A stretch of DNA of 64,000 nt from Myroides phaeus (GTDB taxonomy: Bacteria; Bacteroidota; Bacteroidia; Flavobacteriales; Flavobacteriaceae): contig NZ_CP047050.1 of NCBI RefSeq assembly GCF_009799805.1, forward strand, positions 1,254,001 to 1,318,000. Reading direction: 5' to 3'. Every line of letters starts with the position of its first letter. Position 1 is the first letter of the stretch. Both the position numbers and the translations under genes were made by a program. Below, in pieces: positions 1-9,482 of the stretch. The notes below the pieces were generated by a model, which searched no databases, was not told where the DNA came from, and saw only the letters and a program-made list of their open reading frames with translations.

Positions 1-626
1 ATACGAGCTTCAGTTTCTTTAGCGATGAATTCTGCGTCAAAATCTTTGTAAGATAAAGTTTCAGCTCCCATAGAAGCAACTTGCATAGAGATATCTTTAC
101 CGATTTCTTCAGCTTTAGCAACAGCTTCAGATAAAGCAACGATAGCAGCAATTTTGTTTCCGTGTACGTAAGAACCGATGAAAGCACCATCTAATACTTC
201 GAAAGAACCGATTTCGATTTTTTCACCGATAACTCCAGTTTGCTCGATACATTTTTCAGCAACAGTCATTGAAGCATCGTAAGGAGAAGCTAAGAATTCT
301 TCTTTAGTATTAAAGTTGATAGCTTTTTCAGCTAATTCTTTAGCTAAAGTTTGGAAAGCTTCGTTTTTACCTACGAAGTCAGTTTCACAGTTTAATGTAA
401 TAACAACACCTCTAGTTTTATCAGCATTAACTAAAGCTACAGCAGCACCTTCGCTTGACTCACGGTCAGAACGGTTAGCAGCAACTTTTTGTCCTTTTTT
501 ACGTAAAACTTCGATTGCTTTATCGAAATCTCCTTCAGCTTCAACTAAAGCTTTTTTACAGTCCATCATTCCGGCACCTGTTTGTTGTCTTAGTTTATTT
601 ACTTCTGCAGCAGTAATATTCGCCAT
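1..626 (-). CDS. tsf: Translation elongation factor Ts, partial (C-terminus beyond the left edge)
   Basis: Guanine-nucleotide exchange factor that recycles EF-Tu in the cytoplasm. The visible 208 residues start MANITAAEVNKLRQQTG and carry the N-terminal UBA-like domain with TGAGMMDCKKAL (16-27) and the EF-Tu-contacting TDFVGK motif (82-87). The ATG is at 624-626. About 70 C-terminal residues of the usual ~275 are off the window. It is the last visible gene of rplM-rpsI-rpsB-tsf, about 100 bp downstream of rpsB, the classic pairing. No internal oddity is seen. Identification is secure. Confidence 0.97.
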   Translation of the reverse strand, partial: MANITAAEVNKLRQQTGAGMMDCKKALVEAEGDFDKAIEVLRKKGQKVAANRSDRESSEGAAVALVNADKTRGVVITLNCETDFVGKNEAFQTLAKELAEKAINFNTKEEFLASPYDASMTVAEKCIEQTGVIGEKIEIGSFEVLDGAFIGSYVHGNKIAAIVALSEAVAKAEEIGKDISMQVASMGAETLSYKDFDAEFIAKETEAR

Positions 627-729
627 TTTAGTCGTATTTAAAGTTAATAATTAAAAAAAGTCGTTAGTGACAGTTGAATACAAAGGTAAACATCTATCAG
701 CATAACGACTTTATGATATTGTTAAAAAA

Positions 730-1470
730 TTATGCTTTAGCAGGAGCTTCTACTTTAGCAGCAGCTTCTTCTTTTTCAGATTTTCTTTCTGCATTACCTT
801 CGATAATAGCAGAAGTAACTAAAGATAAAATTTTATCGATTGATTTAGAAGCATCATCGTTTGCTGGTATAACGAAATCAACTTGACGTGGGTCAGAGTT
901 AGTATCTACCATAGCGAAGATCGGAATGTTTAATTTTTGAGCTTCTTTTATCGCAATGTGTTCAGCTTTAATATCTACTACAAATAGAGCTGCTGGTAGA
1001 CGAGTCATGTCAGCAATAGAACCTAAGTTCTTCTCTAATTTAGCACGAAGACGTTCTACTTGTAAACGCTCTTTTTTAGAAAGAGTCATAAATGTACCGT
1101 CTTTTTTCATTCTATCGATTGAAGCCATTTTTTTAACAGCTTTACGAATAGTAACGAAGTTTGTTAACATACCACCTGGCCATCTTTCAGTGATGTAAGG
1201 CATGTTAGCCGCAGCTGCTTTTTCAGCTACGATGTCTTTTGCTTGCTTTTTAGTAGCAACGAAAAGAACTTTTCTTCCTGATGCAGCGATTTTTTTCAAA
1301 GCTTCATTAGCTTCTTCAATTTTAGCTGCAGTTTTATATAGATTGATAATGTGAATACCATTACGCTCCATATAGATATAAGGAGCCATGTTTGGATCCC
1401 ATTTTCTAGTCATGTGTCCGAAATGAACACCTGCTTCTAGTAAATCTTTAACTTCTACTTTGTTTGCCAT
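730..1470 (-). CDS. rpsB: 30S ribosomal protein S2
   Basis: Small-subunit ribosomal protein S2, which binds late at the back of the 30S head together with S1. The 246-residue protein has the signature HFGHMTRKWDPNMAPYI beginning at residue 16 and the conserved TERWPGGMLTNF segment near 90. It ends in a low-complexity Lys/Glu/Ala tail (about 226-246), a common S2 extension. It follows rpsI after a 141-bp spacer that contains a small hairpin, and precedes tsf. Length and motifs are as expected for the family. Confidence 0.98.
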   Translation of the reverse strand: MANKVEVKDLLEAGVHFGHMTRKWDPNMAPYIYMERNGIHIINLYKTAAKIEEANEALKKIAASGRKVLFVATKKQAKDIVAEKAAAANMPYITERWPGGMLTNFVTIRKAVKKMASIDRMKKDGTFMTLSKKERLQVERLRAKLEKNLGSIADMTRLPAALFVVDIKAEHIAIKEAQKLNIPIFAMVDTNSDPRQVDFVIPANDDASKSIDKILSLVTSAIIEGNAERKSEKEEAAAKVEAPAKA

Positions 1471-1611
1471 TTTCTAATAGTTTACGTTCTGTTACTTTAG
1501 CAATGAGTAAGTAGCGATTTCTCGGTCTTAATCATTTAGATGCTAAACTACCTCTTACAGCAATTGTAAGTGGGGCAACAAAAACCTAGATTTTTTAATA
1601 ATAAATAAATA
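1471..1611 (-). other. Spacer/leader between rpsI and rpsB with hairpin
   Basis: This 141-nt non-coding spacer in the ribosomal operon becomes the rpsB leader. It holds a CTTACA/TGTAAG hairpin (1554-1570) and no T-run that would make it a terminator. S2 autoregulation through a leader is known in other bacteria, so a regulatory or processing role is possible, but I do not recognise a described motif here. Confidence 0.3.
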
Positions 1612-1998
1612 TTAACGTTTAGAGAATTGGAATCTCTTACGAGCTTTCTTCTGACCGAATTTCTTACGCTCAACCATACGAGGGTCACGTGTAAGTAAAC
1701 CTTCTGGTTTCAATACAGCTCTGTTTTCAACATCAATTTCACACATTGCTCTAGCGATAGCCATACGCACTGCTTCAGCTTGACCTGTTGTTCCTCCACC
1801 GTATACATTTACTTTAATATCAAAGTTCTCAGCATTTTCAGTTAATGAAAGTGGTTGTAAAACTTTGTACTGTAATGTACCAGTTGGGAAATAAATTTTA
1901 AAATCTTTTTTGTTTACTGTAATGTTTCCTGTTCCTTCTGAAACATAAACACGAGCAACAGCGGTTTTTCTTCTACCGATTTTGTGAATAACTCCCAT
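1612..1998 (-). CDS. rpsI: 30S ribosomal protein S9
   Basis: Small-subunit protein S9, whose basic C-terminal tail reaches toward the P-site tRNA. The 128-residue sequence starts [19 protein letters not shown]. It contains the hallmark [19 protein letters not shown] stretch and ends in the canonical [12 protein letters not shown] tail. Its ATG overlaps the rplM stop codon by one base (TAATG), so translation is probably coupled, as is usual for L13-S9 pairs. No anomalies. Confidence 0.98.
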   Translation of the reverse strand: MGVIHKIGRRKTAVARVYVSEGTGNITVNKKDFKIYFPTGTLQYKVLQPLSLTENAENFDIKVNVYGGGTTGQAEAVRMAIARAMCEIDVENRAVLKPEGLLTRDPRMVERKKFGQKKARKRFQFSKR

Positions 1999-2453
1999 TA
2001 CTTAATTTCGTTTAAATTAACGGCTTTAGGTTGTTGAGCCTCATGCTTGTGCTCTACACCTACATTAACATTTAAATTACGGAATAATTGTGCTCCTAAT
2101 TTGTTTTTAGGCAACATTCCTTTTACTGCTTTCTCAATTAATAATGCAGGGTTTTTCTCTTGCATTACTTTAGCAGTTAATGATCTTTGACCTCCTGGGT
2201 AACCAGTGTGACGGATGTAAGTTTTGTCATCCAATTTGTTACCTGTAAGGTTGATTTTCTCTGCATTGATAACGATTACGTTGTCTCCACAGTCTACGTG
2301 CGGTGTATAACTTGGTTTGTGTTTACCTCTTAAAAGTACTGCAACTTTTGAAGCAAGACGTCCCAAATTTTGACCTTCAGCGTCTACAATTAACCACTCT
2401 TTTTGAGCAGTTGCTTTGTTAGCTGATACTGTCTTGTAGCTTAAACTTTCCAC
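1998..2453 (-). CDS. rplM: 50S ribosomal protein L13
   Basis: Early-assembling large-subunit protein L13. I place the start at a GTG (2451-2453), giving a 151-residue protein beginning (V/M)[13 protein letters not shown], the usual length and N-terminus for flavobacterial L13. An in-frame ATG at 2489 would add 12 residues unlike the family, and it lies only about 5-10 bp from the predicted transcription start. Motifs [34 protein letters not shown] and [11 protein letters not shown] are all present. It heads the rplM-rpsI-rpsB-tsf operon and overlaps rpsI by one base. Confidence 0.95.
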   Translation of the reverse strand: MESLSYKTVSANKATAQKEWLIVDAEGQNLGRLASKVAVLLRGKHKPSYTPHVDCGDNVIVINAEKINLTGNKLDDKTYIRHTGYPGGQRSLTAKVMQEKNPALLIEKAVKGMLPKNKLGAQLFRNLNVNVGVEHKHEAQQPKAVNLNEIK

Positions 2454-2500
2454 AATAAATTTGTATTTAATTAAACATTCCATTCCCAATTAAGGGAGTG

Positions 2501-2531
2501 CAAAATTACAATTATTTATTTACTATACAAA
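2501..2531 (-). promoter_or_regulatory. Promoter of the rplM-rpsI-rpsB-tsf operon
   Basis: Read on the minus strand, TTTG (2531-2528) is followed after exactly 19 bp by TAATTTTG (2508-2501). This is an excellent match to the Bacteroidetes primary-sigma consensus TTTG-N19-TAnnTTTG. Transcription should start near 2494-2498, about 40 nt before the GTG of rplM. The rest of the gap to the lipoprotein gene at 2867 shows nothing else I can name. Confidence 0.8.
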
Positions 2532-2866
2532 TACATAGCCGTATTTTTTGAATTAATTGGTATTCAAATGTTTGTATAGAAATTAAAATCGTTTTCACAT
2601 TGCGAAGATATGTTTTTTTGTTGATGTTTTGAAAATTAGAATGTTAGGGGATTGCTAATTTGTTTTTAACCTCATTTACTGCAACTTCTGTGTAGCTAAA
2701 TAGAATAAAATTGTTACGCTGTTCTGTTGTATATACGACTATGGTAAGGAGCTTTGTTTTTGTATTATTTCAATAAATAGATTTTAGCCTTTTTGTTTAA
2801 ATGATGTATAAATCTGTAGCCTATTTTATTCTTTTTATCTACTTTAGTGGTGTAATTAATTATAGA

Positions 2867-3340
2867 ATGAAGAAGTATATTTTGGTTAGTGCATTAGCTT
2901 TAAGCGGTGTATTACTTACAAGTTGTCAATCGAAAGAGAATAAAGTTGATCAAGTAGAGGAAAATGTCCAAACATCGAATGATGAGATGACGAATAAGGA
3001 GTTGGCAGATAAAGTAACGTTTAAAGCTGTTAAGGAGGTTTATGCTGAAGCACCAGATATGTTGAAAGTAAAAATGAAGAATAATTCTGACTACACATTG
3101 AATATGGGAACGGATTATTCAATTGCAGTTTTAAAGGATGGGGAGTGGACTGATTTTGATATGACAGGTACTGCTTTTACATTGATGTTGCAGATTGTGC
3201 CAATTGATGAAGAGGTTACTTTTGAGATGTCTTTATTTAAAGATGTTTTTACTTACGAAAAAGGAACTTATCGTTTTACAAAAACAATAAATGGAGGAGA
3301 GCACAGTTTTCAAAAATCAGTTGAGTTTACAATTGAATAG
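2867..3340 (+). CDS. Ig-like domain lipoprotein
   Basis: Predicted membrane lipoprotein of 157 residues. A short signal peptide ends in a lipobox (GVLLTSC, acylated Cys20). After a Glu/Asn-rich linker comes one beta-sandwich domain with LKVKMKNNSDYTLNMGTDYSI and a KGTYRFTKTI strand, the pattern of bacterial Ig-like domains of the Big_14 type (NNS..., GEWT..., GTYR). The upstream ATG at 2801 would add 22 residues ahead of an already complete signal, so I use 2867. It stands alone between divergent and convergent neighbours. Function is unknown; surface or periplasmic binding is inference. Confidence 0.75.
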   Translation: MKKYILVSALALSGVLLTSCQSKENKVDQVEENVQTSNDEMTNKELADKVTFKAVKEVYAEAPDMLKVKMKNNSDYTLNMGTDYSIAVLKDGEWTDFDMTGTAFTLMLQIVPIDEEVTFEMSLFKDVFTYEKGTYRFTKTINGGEHSFQKSVEFTIE

Positions 3341-3360
3341 TTAATTCTATGTATAAAATA

Positions 3361-3402
3361 AAAATCCCCTTGACCTTTTTAATATAGTCAAGGGGATTTT
3401 TT
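3361..3402. terminator. Bidirectional intrinsic terminator
   Basis: A 14-bp perfect stem (AAAATCCCCTTGAC with its complement, 12-nt loop) is flanked by A- and T-runs. It lies between the convergent lipoprotein and acyltransferase genes and can serve both strands. Confidence 0.85.
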
Positions 3403-3437
3403 ATATGAGTCTTCAATAACTTATAGAAGATTATAAT

Positions 3438-4001
3438 TTAGTAAAACTTAGGATTAAAGTTTTCCGGGTATTTTGCCATTTCTTTGCTGTAGTAAGGAGC
3501 TATTTCATCTAATACCTGTTCAAAAGTTTTATCTTCTACTTTAACAAGCTTCATAATTCCGCATTCTTTCTTTTTGTAATCAGCATAGCATAATGCAATT
3601 GGAATATCAGCTTGTTTAGCTATTTGATAAAATCCTTGTTTCCATCTGTCAGAATAACCTCTTGTTCCTTCAGGAGTATTTATCATTGCTATTTCATCTG
3701 CTTCATTAATTAATGTCACAGCATATTCGACAAGATTTTGTCTTTTTGTTCTATCGACTCCAATACAACCAAGTGCTTTAAAGAAGAAGCCAAACCACGA
3801 TTTAGTATAGTAGTCTTTTATAAACATTTTGAACGGTACTCCAATAATCCAGAAACAAGCCAAACTATAGTAGAAATCCCAATTTGATGTATGAGGTACA
3901 CAAATTAGAATAGACTTTTTAGCACCTTTAATAGATACATCATTCATCTGTAATTTCCACCCTGTAATACCAAGCATTATTTTGCCAAGCAGTTTTTTCA
4001 T
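3438..4001 (-). CDS. PlsC-like 1-acyl-glycerol-3-phosphate acyltransferase family protein
   Basis: Membrane-associated acyltransferase of the LPLAT/PlsC superfamily, 187 residues. The catalytic HX4D motif is seen as HTSNWD (His37, Asp42), and the substrate-binding block is NTPEGTRG (108-115). A hydrophobic segment lies around 45-62. At 187 residues it is shorter than true PlsC (~240), matching the short clade often annotated as 'glycerol acyltransferase'. The acyl acceptor cannot be told from sequence; lysophosphatidate or an ornithine-lipid/lysophospholipid are options. It is a single gene between terminators. Confidence 0.8.
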   Translation of the reverse strand: MKKLLGKIMLGITGWKLQMNDVSIKGAKKSILICVPHTSNWDFYYSLACFWIIGVPFKMFIKDYYTKSWFGFFFKALGCIGVDRTKRQNLVEYAVTLINEADEIAMINTPEGTRGYSDRWKQGFYQIAKQADIPIALCYADYKKKECGIMKLVKVEDKTFEQVLDEIAPYYSKEMAKYPENFNPKFY

Positions 4002-4061
4002 TCTGTAAAGTATTTATTTAAAGGGTAAATGTATGAATTTGGAGGATAATTATATCTATAA

Positions 4062-4096
4062 AAAAAAAGAAGTCTTAGTAAAAAGACTTCTTTTTT
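4062..4096. terminator. Intrinsic terminator downstream of the siderophore receptor
   Basis: Stem GAAGTCTT/AAGACTTC with a 6-nt loop, flanked by A-run and T-run. It follows the minus-strand receptor gene. The surrounding gap 4002-4277 shows no other feature. Confidence 0.75.
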
Positions 4097-4277
4097 GGGA
4101 AAAGTTAGGATTAATCCTTTTGATAGCAATTTATATCAATATGTATTATGATATTATTTGCAGTCAATGATTTAGGTTATATTGCCTACAAACATAATAC
4201 GTAGTGTGTTTACTTTGTTTATAAAACTTGTGAAACCTTAGTTTTTTTGAGTAAAGCACTTTTATAATACTGATTTA

Positions 4278-6515
4278 TTAAAAAGAGTACGAGTAAGTAA
4301 GAGTAAAAGTTCTTCCTCTTCCGTTATAATTGAATAAAGCAGGTAAGTTGTAAACAGAGTAAAATGTTTGTGCTCTTTTGCTCCAAATACTTTGATAGTC
4401 CGTATTTAGGATATTTTGTACACCTAAGTTTAACTTACCAACAGGTAATTTGTATTCTACCATTAAATCTGTTGTGTTGTATGCTTTGATGGTATTTTTA
4501 GCTTCATCAGTCAATTTCATATTTTGAGTCGACTGTACTCTAAAAGACCAATTGTTATAAGCATAGCCTGCATAACCAATTACTTTAGATGGACTCGCTG
4601 TAGTGATGTCTTGTTTATTCCATTCATCATTTTTTTCAACTTCTGATGTAATGATTAATGTGTTTGCTCCAATTAAGAAACCATTTTTGGTATAAGAAAC
4701 TTCTGCTTCAATACCCATATTTCTCAATTTCTGATCTAATAATAATACTTGGAAGTTCTTTTTATCAACAGATAAGTTTTTGTTTGAATGGCTAATAAAA
4801 CCAGATATTTGACCTTTAAATCCACTATCAGTTTTAAATCGGTACCCTAATTCAAATTGGTTGGTTTTAATACCATTAAGAGGTTGGTCTTTTACATTTA
4901 AGCTCGACTGTAAGTCCCAATTTTGGGTAGTTGTGTTTAAGTTATATGTTCCATACCCATAGTATTTTGAAGGATCAGCAAGACTTACTCCCTGTGAGAA
5001 TGTAGCCCAAGCTTGTTGATTTTGGGTTGGTTTATATAAGAATCCAAAATTTGTAGCTGTTGTATTATACGAACTTTTTCCACCTGGGATAATGTCAGCA
5101 GATTGTCCGTATCCCATATTAACTTGTGTGTTTTGAACAGATCCAACTATATCATCAATCTTGATATTTGTGTTTTGAAAACGTACACCTCCAGAAAGTT
5201 GAAATTGGTTTGTAATGTTGTACACAGCTTGTGCATAAGCTGCAAAGCTGAATGAATTGTTAGTTGGATAACGTGGAATGGTAAAAACAGTTTGGTTTAC
5301 AAGACCACCACTTTGAAGTGATTTATCGTGGTCAAATACATTTTGATTTCCTTCAAATTTTTCAAAATCTAAATCTACTCCGTAAGTGAATTTTAAAAAG
5401 TTAATGTCTTTAGTCATAACTGCTTTAATCCCTGTATAGTGCGTGTTTTGTTGGGAAGCAGACATATATGTACGTTTTTCAGTAGGAAGTTTTACCGTAC
5501 CAGGAAAAGGGTAGAAAGTTAGTTTTTCAGAGCGATGCGCTACTTGAACATACAAATCCTGTCCTCCTAAAATATTATTTCCGTTGTAACTAAGGTTAGT
5601 CATAAAGCGCTCTGTTCCTGGCTTATGGTCAGTTCTAAAGCCTTTTCTCATACTAATCTGACTTGGATCAGCATTTGTAAAGGCACCTAAATTGTCTCCT
5701 AAGAAAGCACTTTTATCTCCTTGAAAGCTTGAGTTGTAATATTGGACCAAAGCACTAATTTTATGAGCGTCGTTAAAGTTATAACTTGCTGTACCCATTA
5801 AATCAAGAGAGCGGTTGTATTGTAAATCTGTTTGCGCTATATCCGCCATAATTTGCTCATCATTCGCATCATAAGTAGCGCCATTATCTTGAAAGGCAGC
5901 AGAAATGCGCGTTGAGAATTTATCGTTTTTATAAGTCAATGATTGAGCTACTCGTAAATCGCGATCTGTACTTCCAGCAAAGCCAGAACGAGCAGAAACT
6001 TCAGAATCTCCTCCCCAACCAAAGTTGTTTGCTTTTTTAGTGATGATATTTACAATACCACCCGTTGCATTTCCTCCATAAATAGAGCTTGCTCCTGATA
6101 ATACTTCAATTTTTGCAATGTTAAAAGGGTCAATGGCATCTAATTGTCGGCTAATATTTCTCAAACTATTTAGAGAAACACCATCAATCATAACCAGCAT
6201 TGAACGACCTCTCATATTTTGACCATAATTAGAACGCCCTTGGCTACCAATATCTAATCCTGGAACAAGAATGGCAAGCATTTCTTTTAAAGAAACACCA
6301 TTTTTATATTGTTGTTGAATTTGTTGTGTGGGAATTACCCATACAGTACCGGGGATTTCAGAGATGTTAGTTGGCTTTCTCGAAGCTACAATGACAATGT
6401 CATCTAAAGAGTTAGCAATTGAGTCAAGAGTTGTTTGGTTATATTTAGGTAACTCTTGTGCTACTGATAAGGCAGCAGAGAATAGGCAAATAAGGGTTGT
6501 AATTTTAGCCTTCAT
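4278..6515 (-). CDS. TonB-dependent siderophore receptor, IutA/aerobactin-receptor type
   Basis: Outer-membrane TonB-dependent receptor, 745 residues. It has a signal peptide (to about residue 19, ...ALSVAQ), a plug domain (about 38-160) and a 22-strand barrel ending in a C-terminal Phe (TYSYSF). The plug segment NYGQNMRGRSMLVMIDGVSL...SRQLDAIDPFNI closely resembles E. coli IutA, so uptake of a hydroxamate/citrate-type ferric siderophore is the best inference. No siderophore biosynthesis or inner-membrane ferric transporter lies nearby, consistent with scavenging of foreign siderophores. A possible iron-responsive site sits in its promoter. Confidence 0.88.
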   Translation of the reverse strand: MKAKITTLICLFSAALSVAQELPKYNQTTLDSIANSLDDIVIVASRKPTNISEIPGTVWVIPTQQIQQQYKNGVSLKEMLAILVPGLDIGSQGRSNYGQNMRGRSMLVMIDGVSLNSLRNISRQLDAIDPFNIAKIEVLSGASSIYGGNATGGIVNIITKKANNFGWGGDSEVSARSGFAGSTDRDLRVAQSLTYKNDKFSTRISAAFQDNGATYDANDEQIMADIAQTDLQYNRSLDLMGTASYNFNDAHKISALVQYYNSSFQGDKSAFLGDNLGAFTNADPSQISMRKGFRTDHKPGTERFMTNLSYNGNNILGGQDLYVQVAHRSEKLTFYPFPGTVKLPTEKRTYMSASQQNTHYTGIKAVMTKDINFLKFTYGVDLDFEKFEGNQNVFDHDKSLQSGGLVNQTVFTIPRYPTNNSFSFAAYAQAVYNITNQFQLSGGVRFQNTNIKIDDIVGSVQNTQVNMGYGQSADIIPGGKSSYNTTATNFGFLYKPTQNQQAWATFSQGVSLADPSKYYGYGTYNLNTTTQNWDLQSSLNVKDQPLNGIKTNQFELGYRFKTDSGFKGQISGFISHSNKNLSVDKKNFQVLLLDQKLRNMGIEAEVSYTKNGFLIGANTLIITSEVEKNDEWNKQDITTASPSKVIGYAGYAYNNWSFRVQSTQNMKLTDEAKNTIKAYNTTDLMVEYKLPVGKLNLGVQNILNTDYQSIWSKRAQTFYSVYNLPALFNYNGRGRTFTLTYSYSF

Positions 6516-6540
6516 ATCATATTAGTTTTGAATCTGATGG

Positions 6541-6568
6541 CAAAAGTAATAAAGAATAAGTCTAAATA
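6541..6568 (-). promoter_or_regulatory. Promoter with candidate Fur-like operator
   Basis: On the minus strand a -7 element TACTTTTG (6548-6541) is immediately preceded by TATTTAGACTTATTCTTTAT (6568-6549). This is an imperfect palindrome around TTTAGA-N5-TCTTTA, AT-rich like Fur boxes. Its position directly upstream of the -7 of an iron-receptor gene suggests iron repression. Assignment to Fur is inference. Confidence 0.4.
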
Positions 6569-6570
6569 AA

Positions 6571-6604
6571 AAATGCTACTCATTTTTATGAGTAGCATTT
6601 CAAA
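6571..6604 (-). terminator. Intrinsic terminator of polA
   Basis: A 12-bp perfect stem (AAATGCTACTCA with its complement, 6-nt loop), followed on the minus strand by a T-rich tract. It ends just upstream of the receptor promoter, separating polA from the receptor gene. Confidence 0.8.
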
Positions 6605-6623
6605 AAAAATATTTAGCAATCAA

Positions 6624-9443
6624 TTAATGAGCTTCAAGCCAATTAAGTCCAGTTCCTAAGTCTACCACTAAAGGAACCTCTAATTGGAATGCTTTTTCCA
6701 TTTCTGATTTTACCATTTCTTTTAATTTATTAAGTTCGTCTTTGTATACATCAAAGACAAGTTCATCGTGTACTTGTAATAGCATTTTAGATTGCCAGTT
6801 TTCATTTGTCAATCGATTGTGAATATTAATCATTGCTATTTTGATGATATCAGCAGCACTACCTTGTATCGGTGCATTTACTGCATTTCGCTCTGCAGCA
6901 CCTCTAACTACAGCATTGTGTGAATTGATATCCTTTAAGTAACGTCTTCTACCTAATATTGTTTGTACATATCCGTTTTCACGTGCAAAGTCAATTTGAG
7001 AAGCGATATAGTCTTTTAACTTAGGATAAGTTGCATAGTATGTATCGATTAACTCTTTACTTTCAGCACGAGACAGATTTGTTTGATTACTCAATCCAAA
7101 AGCAGAAACACCATAGATAATTCCAAAGTTTACTGTTTTTGCATGACTTCTCTGTTCTTTAGTAACTTCTTCTAAAGGAACATTGAATACACGAGCAGCA
7201 GTAGAACGGTGAATATCTTCTCCTTTTTTGAAAGATTCAATCATATTTGGCTCTTGACTCAACGCAGCAATAATTCTCAATTCAATCTGAGAATAATCGG
7301 CAGCCAGTAACACATAGTTTTCATCACGTGCCACAAAAGCTTTTCTTACTAATCTACCTCTTTCTGTTCTCACAGGTATGTTTTGCAAGTTTGGGTTGTT
7401 TGAACTTAAACGACCTGTTGCCGCAACTGCTTGCATATATTCTGTATGTACTCTATTGGTTTTTGGGTCAACAACTTTTGGCAATGCATCTACATAGGTA
7501 TTCTGCAATTTAATAAGCTGTCTCCACTCTAAAATATCACGAACAATTTCGTGTTTTGGAGCAAGGTCGCTTAAGATTTCCTCACCTGTTGCATACTGAC
7601 CTGTTTTCGTCTTTTTAGGTTTTGGTCCTCCAATTTTTAATTTCTCAAATAAGATATCTCCTAATTGTTTTGGAGAAGCCAAGTTGAACTCTTCTTCAGC
7701 CTCACTATAAATGCGCTGTTCTAATTCTTTAATATCACTATCTAAAGTACCAGATAAAGATTGTAAAAAGTCAATATCTAAGCGAATTCCTTCCGCTTCC
7801 ATATCGGCTAAAACTTTAACTAAAGGAACCTCAATATTCTTAAATAAATCGGCAGTTAATGTTTCAACTAATTTGGGTTGGAAAGTCTCCTTTAATTGCA
7901 TTGTAATATCAGCGTCTTCACTAGCATATTCTTTTACCAGTTCAACGTCAATATCGCGCATTGTTTTTTGATTTTTACCCTTTTTACCAATAAGGTCAAC
8001 AATTGGTTGTGGCGTGTACTTTAAGTACGTTTCTGCCAAAACATCCATATTGTGACGCATATCAGGGTTAATTAAATAATGAGCAATCATTGTATCAAAC
8101 AAAGGTCCTTTTATTGAAATACCATATTGCTTTAATACTTTGATGTCATATTTTAGATTTTGTCCCACTTTCTCGATATCTTCTGACTCAAAGAAAGGGT
8201 TAAATTGTTGTACAAGTTTTTTGGCCTCTTCTTGGTTTTCAGGAACGGGAACATAAAAAGCGGTTCCCTTTTCAAAAGAAAAAGCAATACCAACTAATTC
8301 TGCATTTAAAGCATCAAGTCCTGTTGTTTCAGTGTCAAAACAAACACTTTTTTGTTGCATCAAATTTTGAACTAACAAGCGAATAGCCATAGGACTATTA
8401 CAAACTTGATAAACGTGTTTCGTTGTTTCAAGTGTTGCAAAGTAACTATTTGAAGTTGTGTCATCACTATCATTTGGTACTCCAAATAAAGAGAATTGTT
8501 CGTCTTGTTGAGCAACTGCTTTTACTTCAGTAACAGGAGTAGGAGTAACCTCTCTACCATCGTTGAAAATTTTGTCAAACTGTTCTTTCATTCTTCTAAA
8601 CTCTAATTCATTGAATAGAGCTTCAGATTTTTCAATATCTGGTTTTTCAAGAACATAATTATCAGCGTTGAATTGTACAGGACAATCAAGCATAATTGTA
8701 GCTAATTTTTTAGACAATAGTCCTTTTTCAATATTAGCTTCAATATTTTCTTTCATTTTACCTTTCAGCTGATTTGTATTAGCTAAAAGATTTTCCATTG
8801 ATCCGTATTCTTTAAGAAATTTCTTTGCCGTTTTTTCACCAACCCCTGGTAATCCAGGAATATTATCTACAGCATCTCCCATCATTCCTAAGTAATCAAT
8901 TACCTGTAAAGGATGTTCTACTTCAAATTTCTCTTTTACTTTGTCTACACCCCATATCTCAATACCATTACCCATACGAGCAGGTTTGTACATAAAGATA
9001 TTTTCAGAAACAAGTTGTGCGTAATCTTTATCAGGGGTTACCATATAAACTTCGTAACCTTCTTTTTCTGCTTGTTTAGAAAGAGTTCCAATTAAGTCAT
9101 CTGCTTCATATCCTTTTTCCTCTACAATTGGAATATGCATAGCCGTAAGTATTTCCTTGATATAAGGAATAGCTATTTTAATAGCTTCAGGAGTTGCATC
9201 TCTGTTTGCTTTATATTCTGGAAATAAAGCCACGCGATCTCTACTTCCTCCATTGTCAAAGGCAACAGCTAAGTGGTCAGGAGATTCTCTTTTGATAACA
9301 TCTAAAAGGGAATTCATGAAACCTAATATTGCTGAAGTATCAAGTCCTTTCGAGTTGATTCTTGGATTTTTGATAAATGCGTAATAGCCACGAAAGATCA
9401 AGGCATAGGCATCTAATAAGAAAAGGCGGTTTTTATTAGCCAT
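6624..9443 (-). CDS. polA: DNA polymerase I
   Basis: Replication and repair polymerase that removes RNA primers and fills gaps. Its 939 residues contain all three domains: N-terminal 5'-nuclease (1-290, with the LPGVGEKTAKKFL helix-hairpin-helix near 200); a 3'-5' proofreading exonuclease that looks intact (FDTETTGLD near 370, QNLKYDIKVL, YASEDADIT); and the polymerase with motif A (ADYSQIELR, about 713), motif B (RSHAKTVNFGIIYG) and motif C (VHDELVF, about 896). Proofreading residues are often lost in other lineages but are kept here. Single-gene unit with its own promoter and terminator. Confidence 0.98.
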   Translation of the reverse strand: MANKNRLFLLDAYALIFRGYYAFIKNPRINSKGLDTSAILGFMNSLLDVIKRESPDHLAVAFDNGGSRDRVALFPEYKANRDATPEAIKIAIPYIKEILTAMHIPIVEEKGYEADDLIGTLSKQAEKEGYEVYMVTPDKDYAQLVSENIFMYKPARMGNGIEIWGVDKVKEKFEVEHPLQVIDYLGMMGDAVDNIPGLPGVGEKTAKKFLKEYGSMENLLANTNQLKGKMKENIEANIEKGLLSKKLATIMLDCPVQFNADNYVLEKPDIEKSEALFNELEFRRMKEQFDKIFNDGREVTPTPVTEVKAVAQQDEQFSLFGVPNDSDDTTSNSYFATLETTKHVYQVCNSPMAIRLLVQNLMQQKSVCFDTETTGLDALNAELVGIAFSFEKGTAFYVPVPENQEEAKKLVQQFNPFFESEDIEKVGQNLKYDIKVLKQYGISIKGPLFDTMIAHYLINPDMRHNMDVLAETYLKYTPQPIVDLIGKKGKNQKTMRDIDVELVKEYASEDADITMQLKETFQPKLVETLTADLFKNIEVPLVKVLADMEAEGIRLDIDFLQSLSGTLDSDIKELEQRIYSEAEEEFNLASPKQLGDILFEKLKIGGPKPKKTKTGQYATGEEILSDLAPKHEIVRDILEWRQLIKLQNTYVDALPKVVDPKTNRVHTEYMQAVAATGRLSSNNPNLQNIPVRTERGRLVRKAFVARDENYVLLAADYSQIELRIIAALSQEPNMIESFKKGEDIHRSTAARVFNVPLEEVTKEQRSHAKTVNFGIIYGVSAFGLSNQTNLSRAESKELIDTYYATYPKLKDYIASQIDFARENGYVQTILGRRRYLKDINSHNAVVRGAAERNAVNAPIQGSAADIIKIAMINIHNRLTNENWQSKMLLQVHDELVFDVYKDELNKLKEMVKSEMEKAFQLEVPLVVDLGTGLNWLEAH

Positions 9444-9482
9444 TTTGAATATGGTTTTTATTGAATTAAATTATAATGTTTT

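Noticed and set aside
730..1470. Frames opposite rpsB (674-886 and 956-1198 on the plus strand)
   Set aside because: Antisense shadows of a highly conserved ribosomal gene with no motifs of their own.
2801..2866. Upstream ATG extending the Ig-like lipoprotein by 22 residues
   Set aside because: The added segment is hydrophobic and placed before an already complete signal peptide with lipobox.
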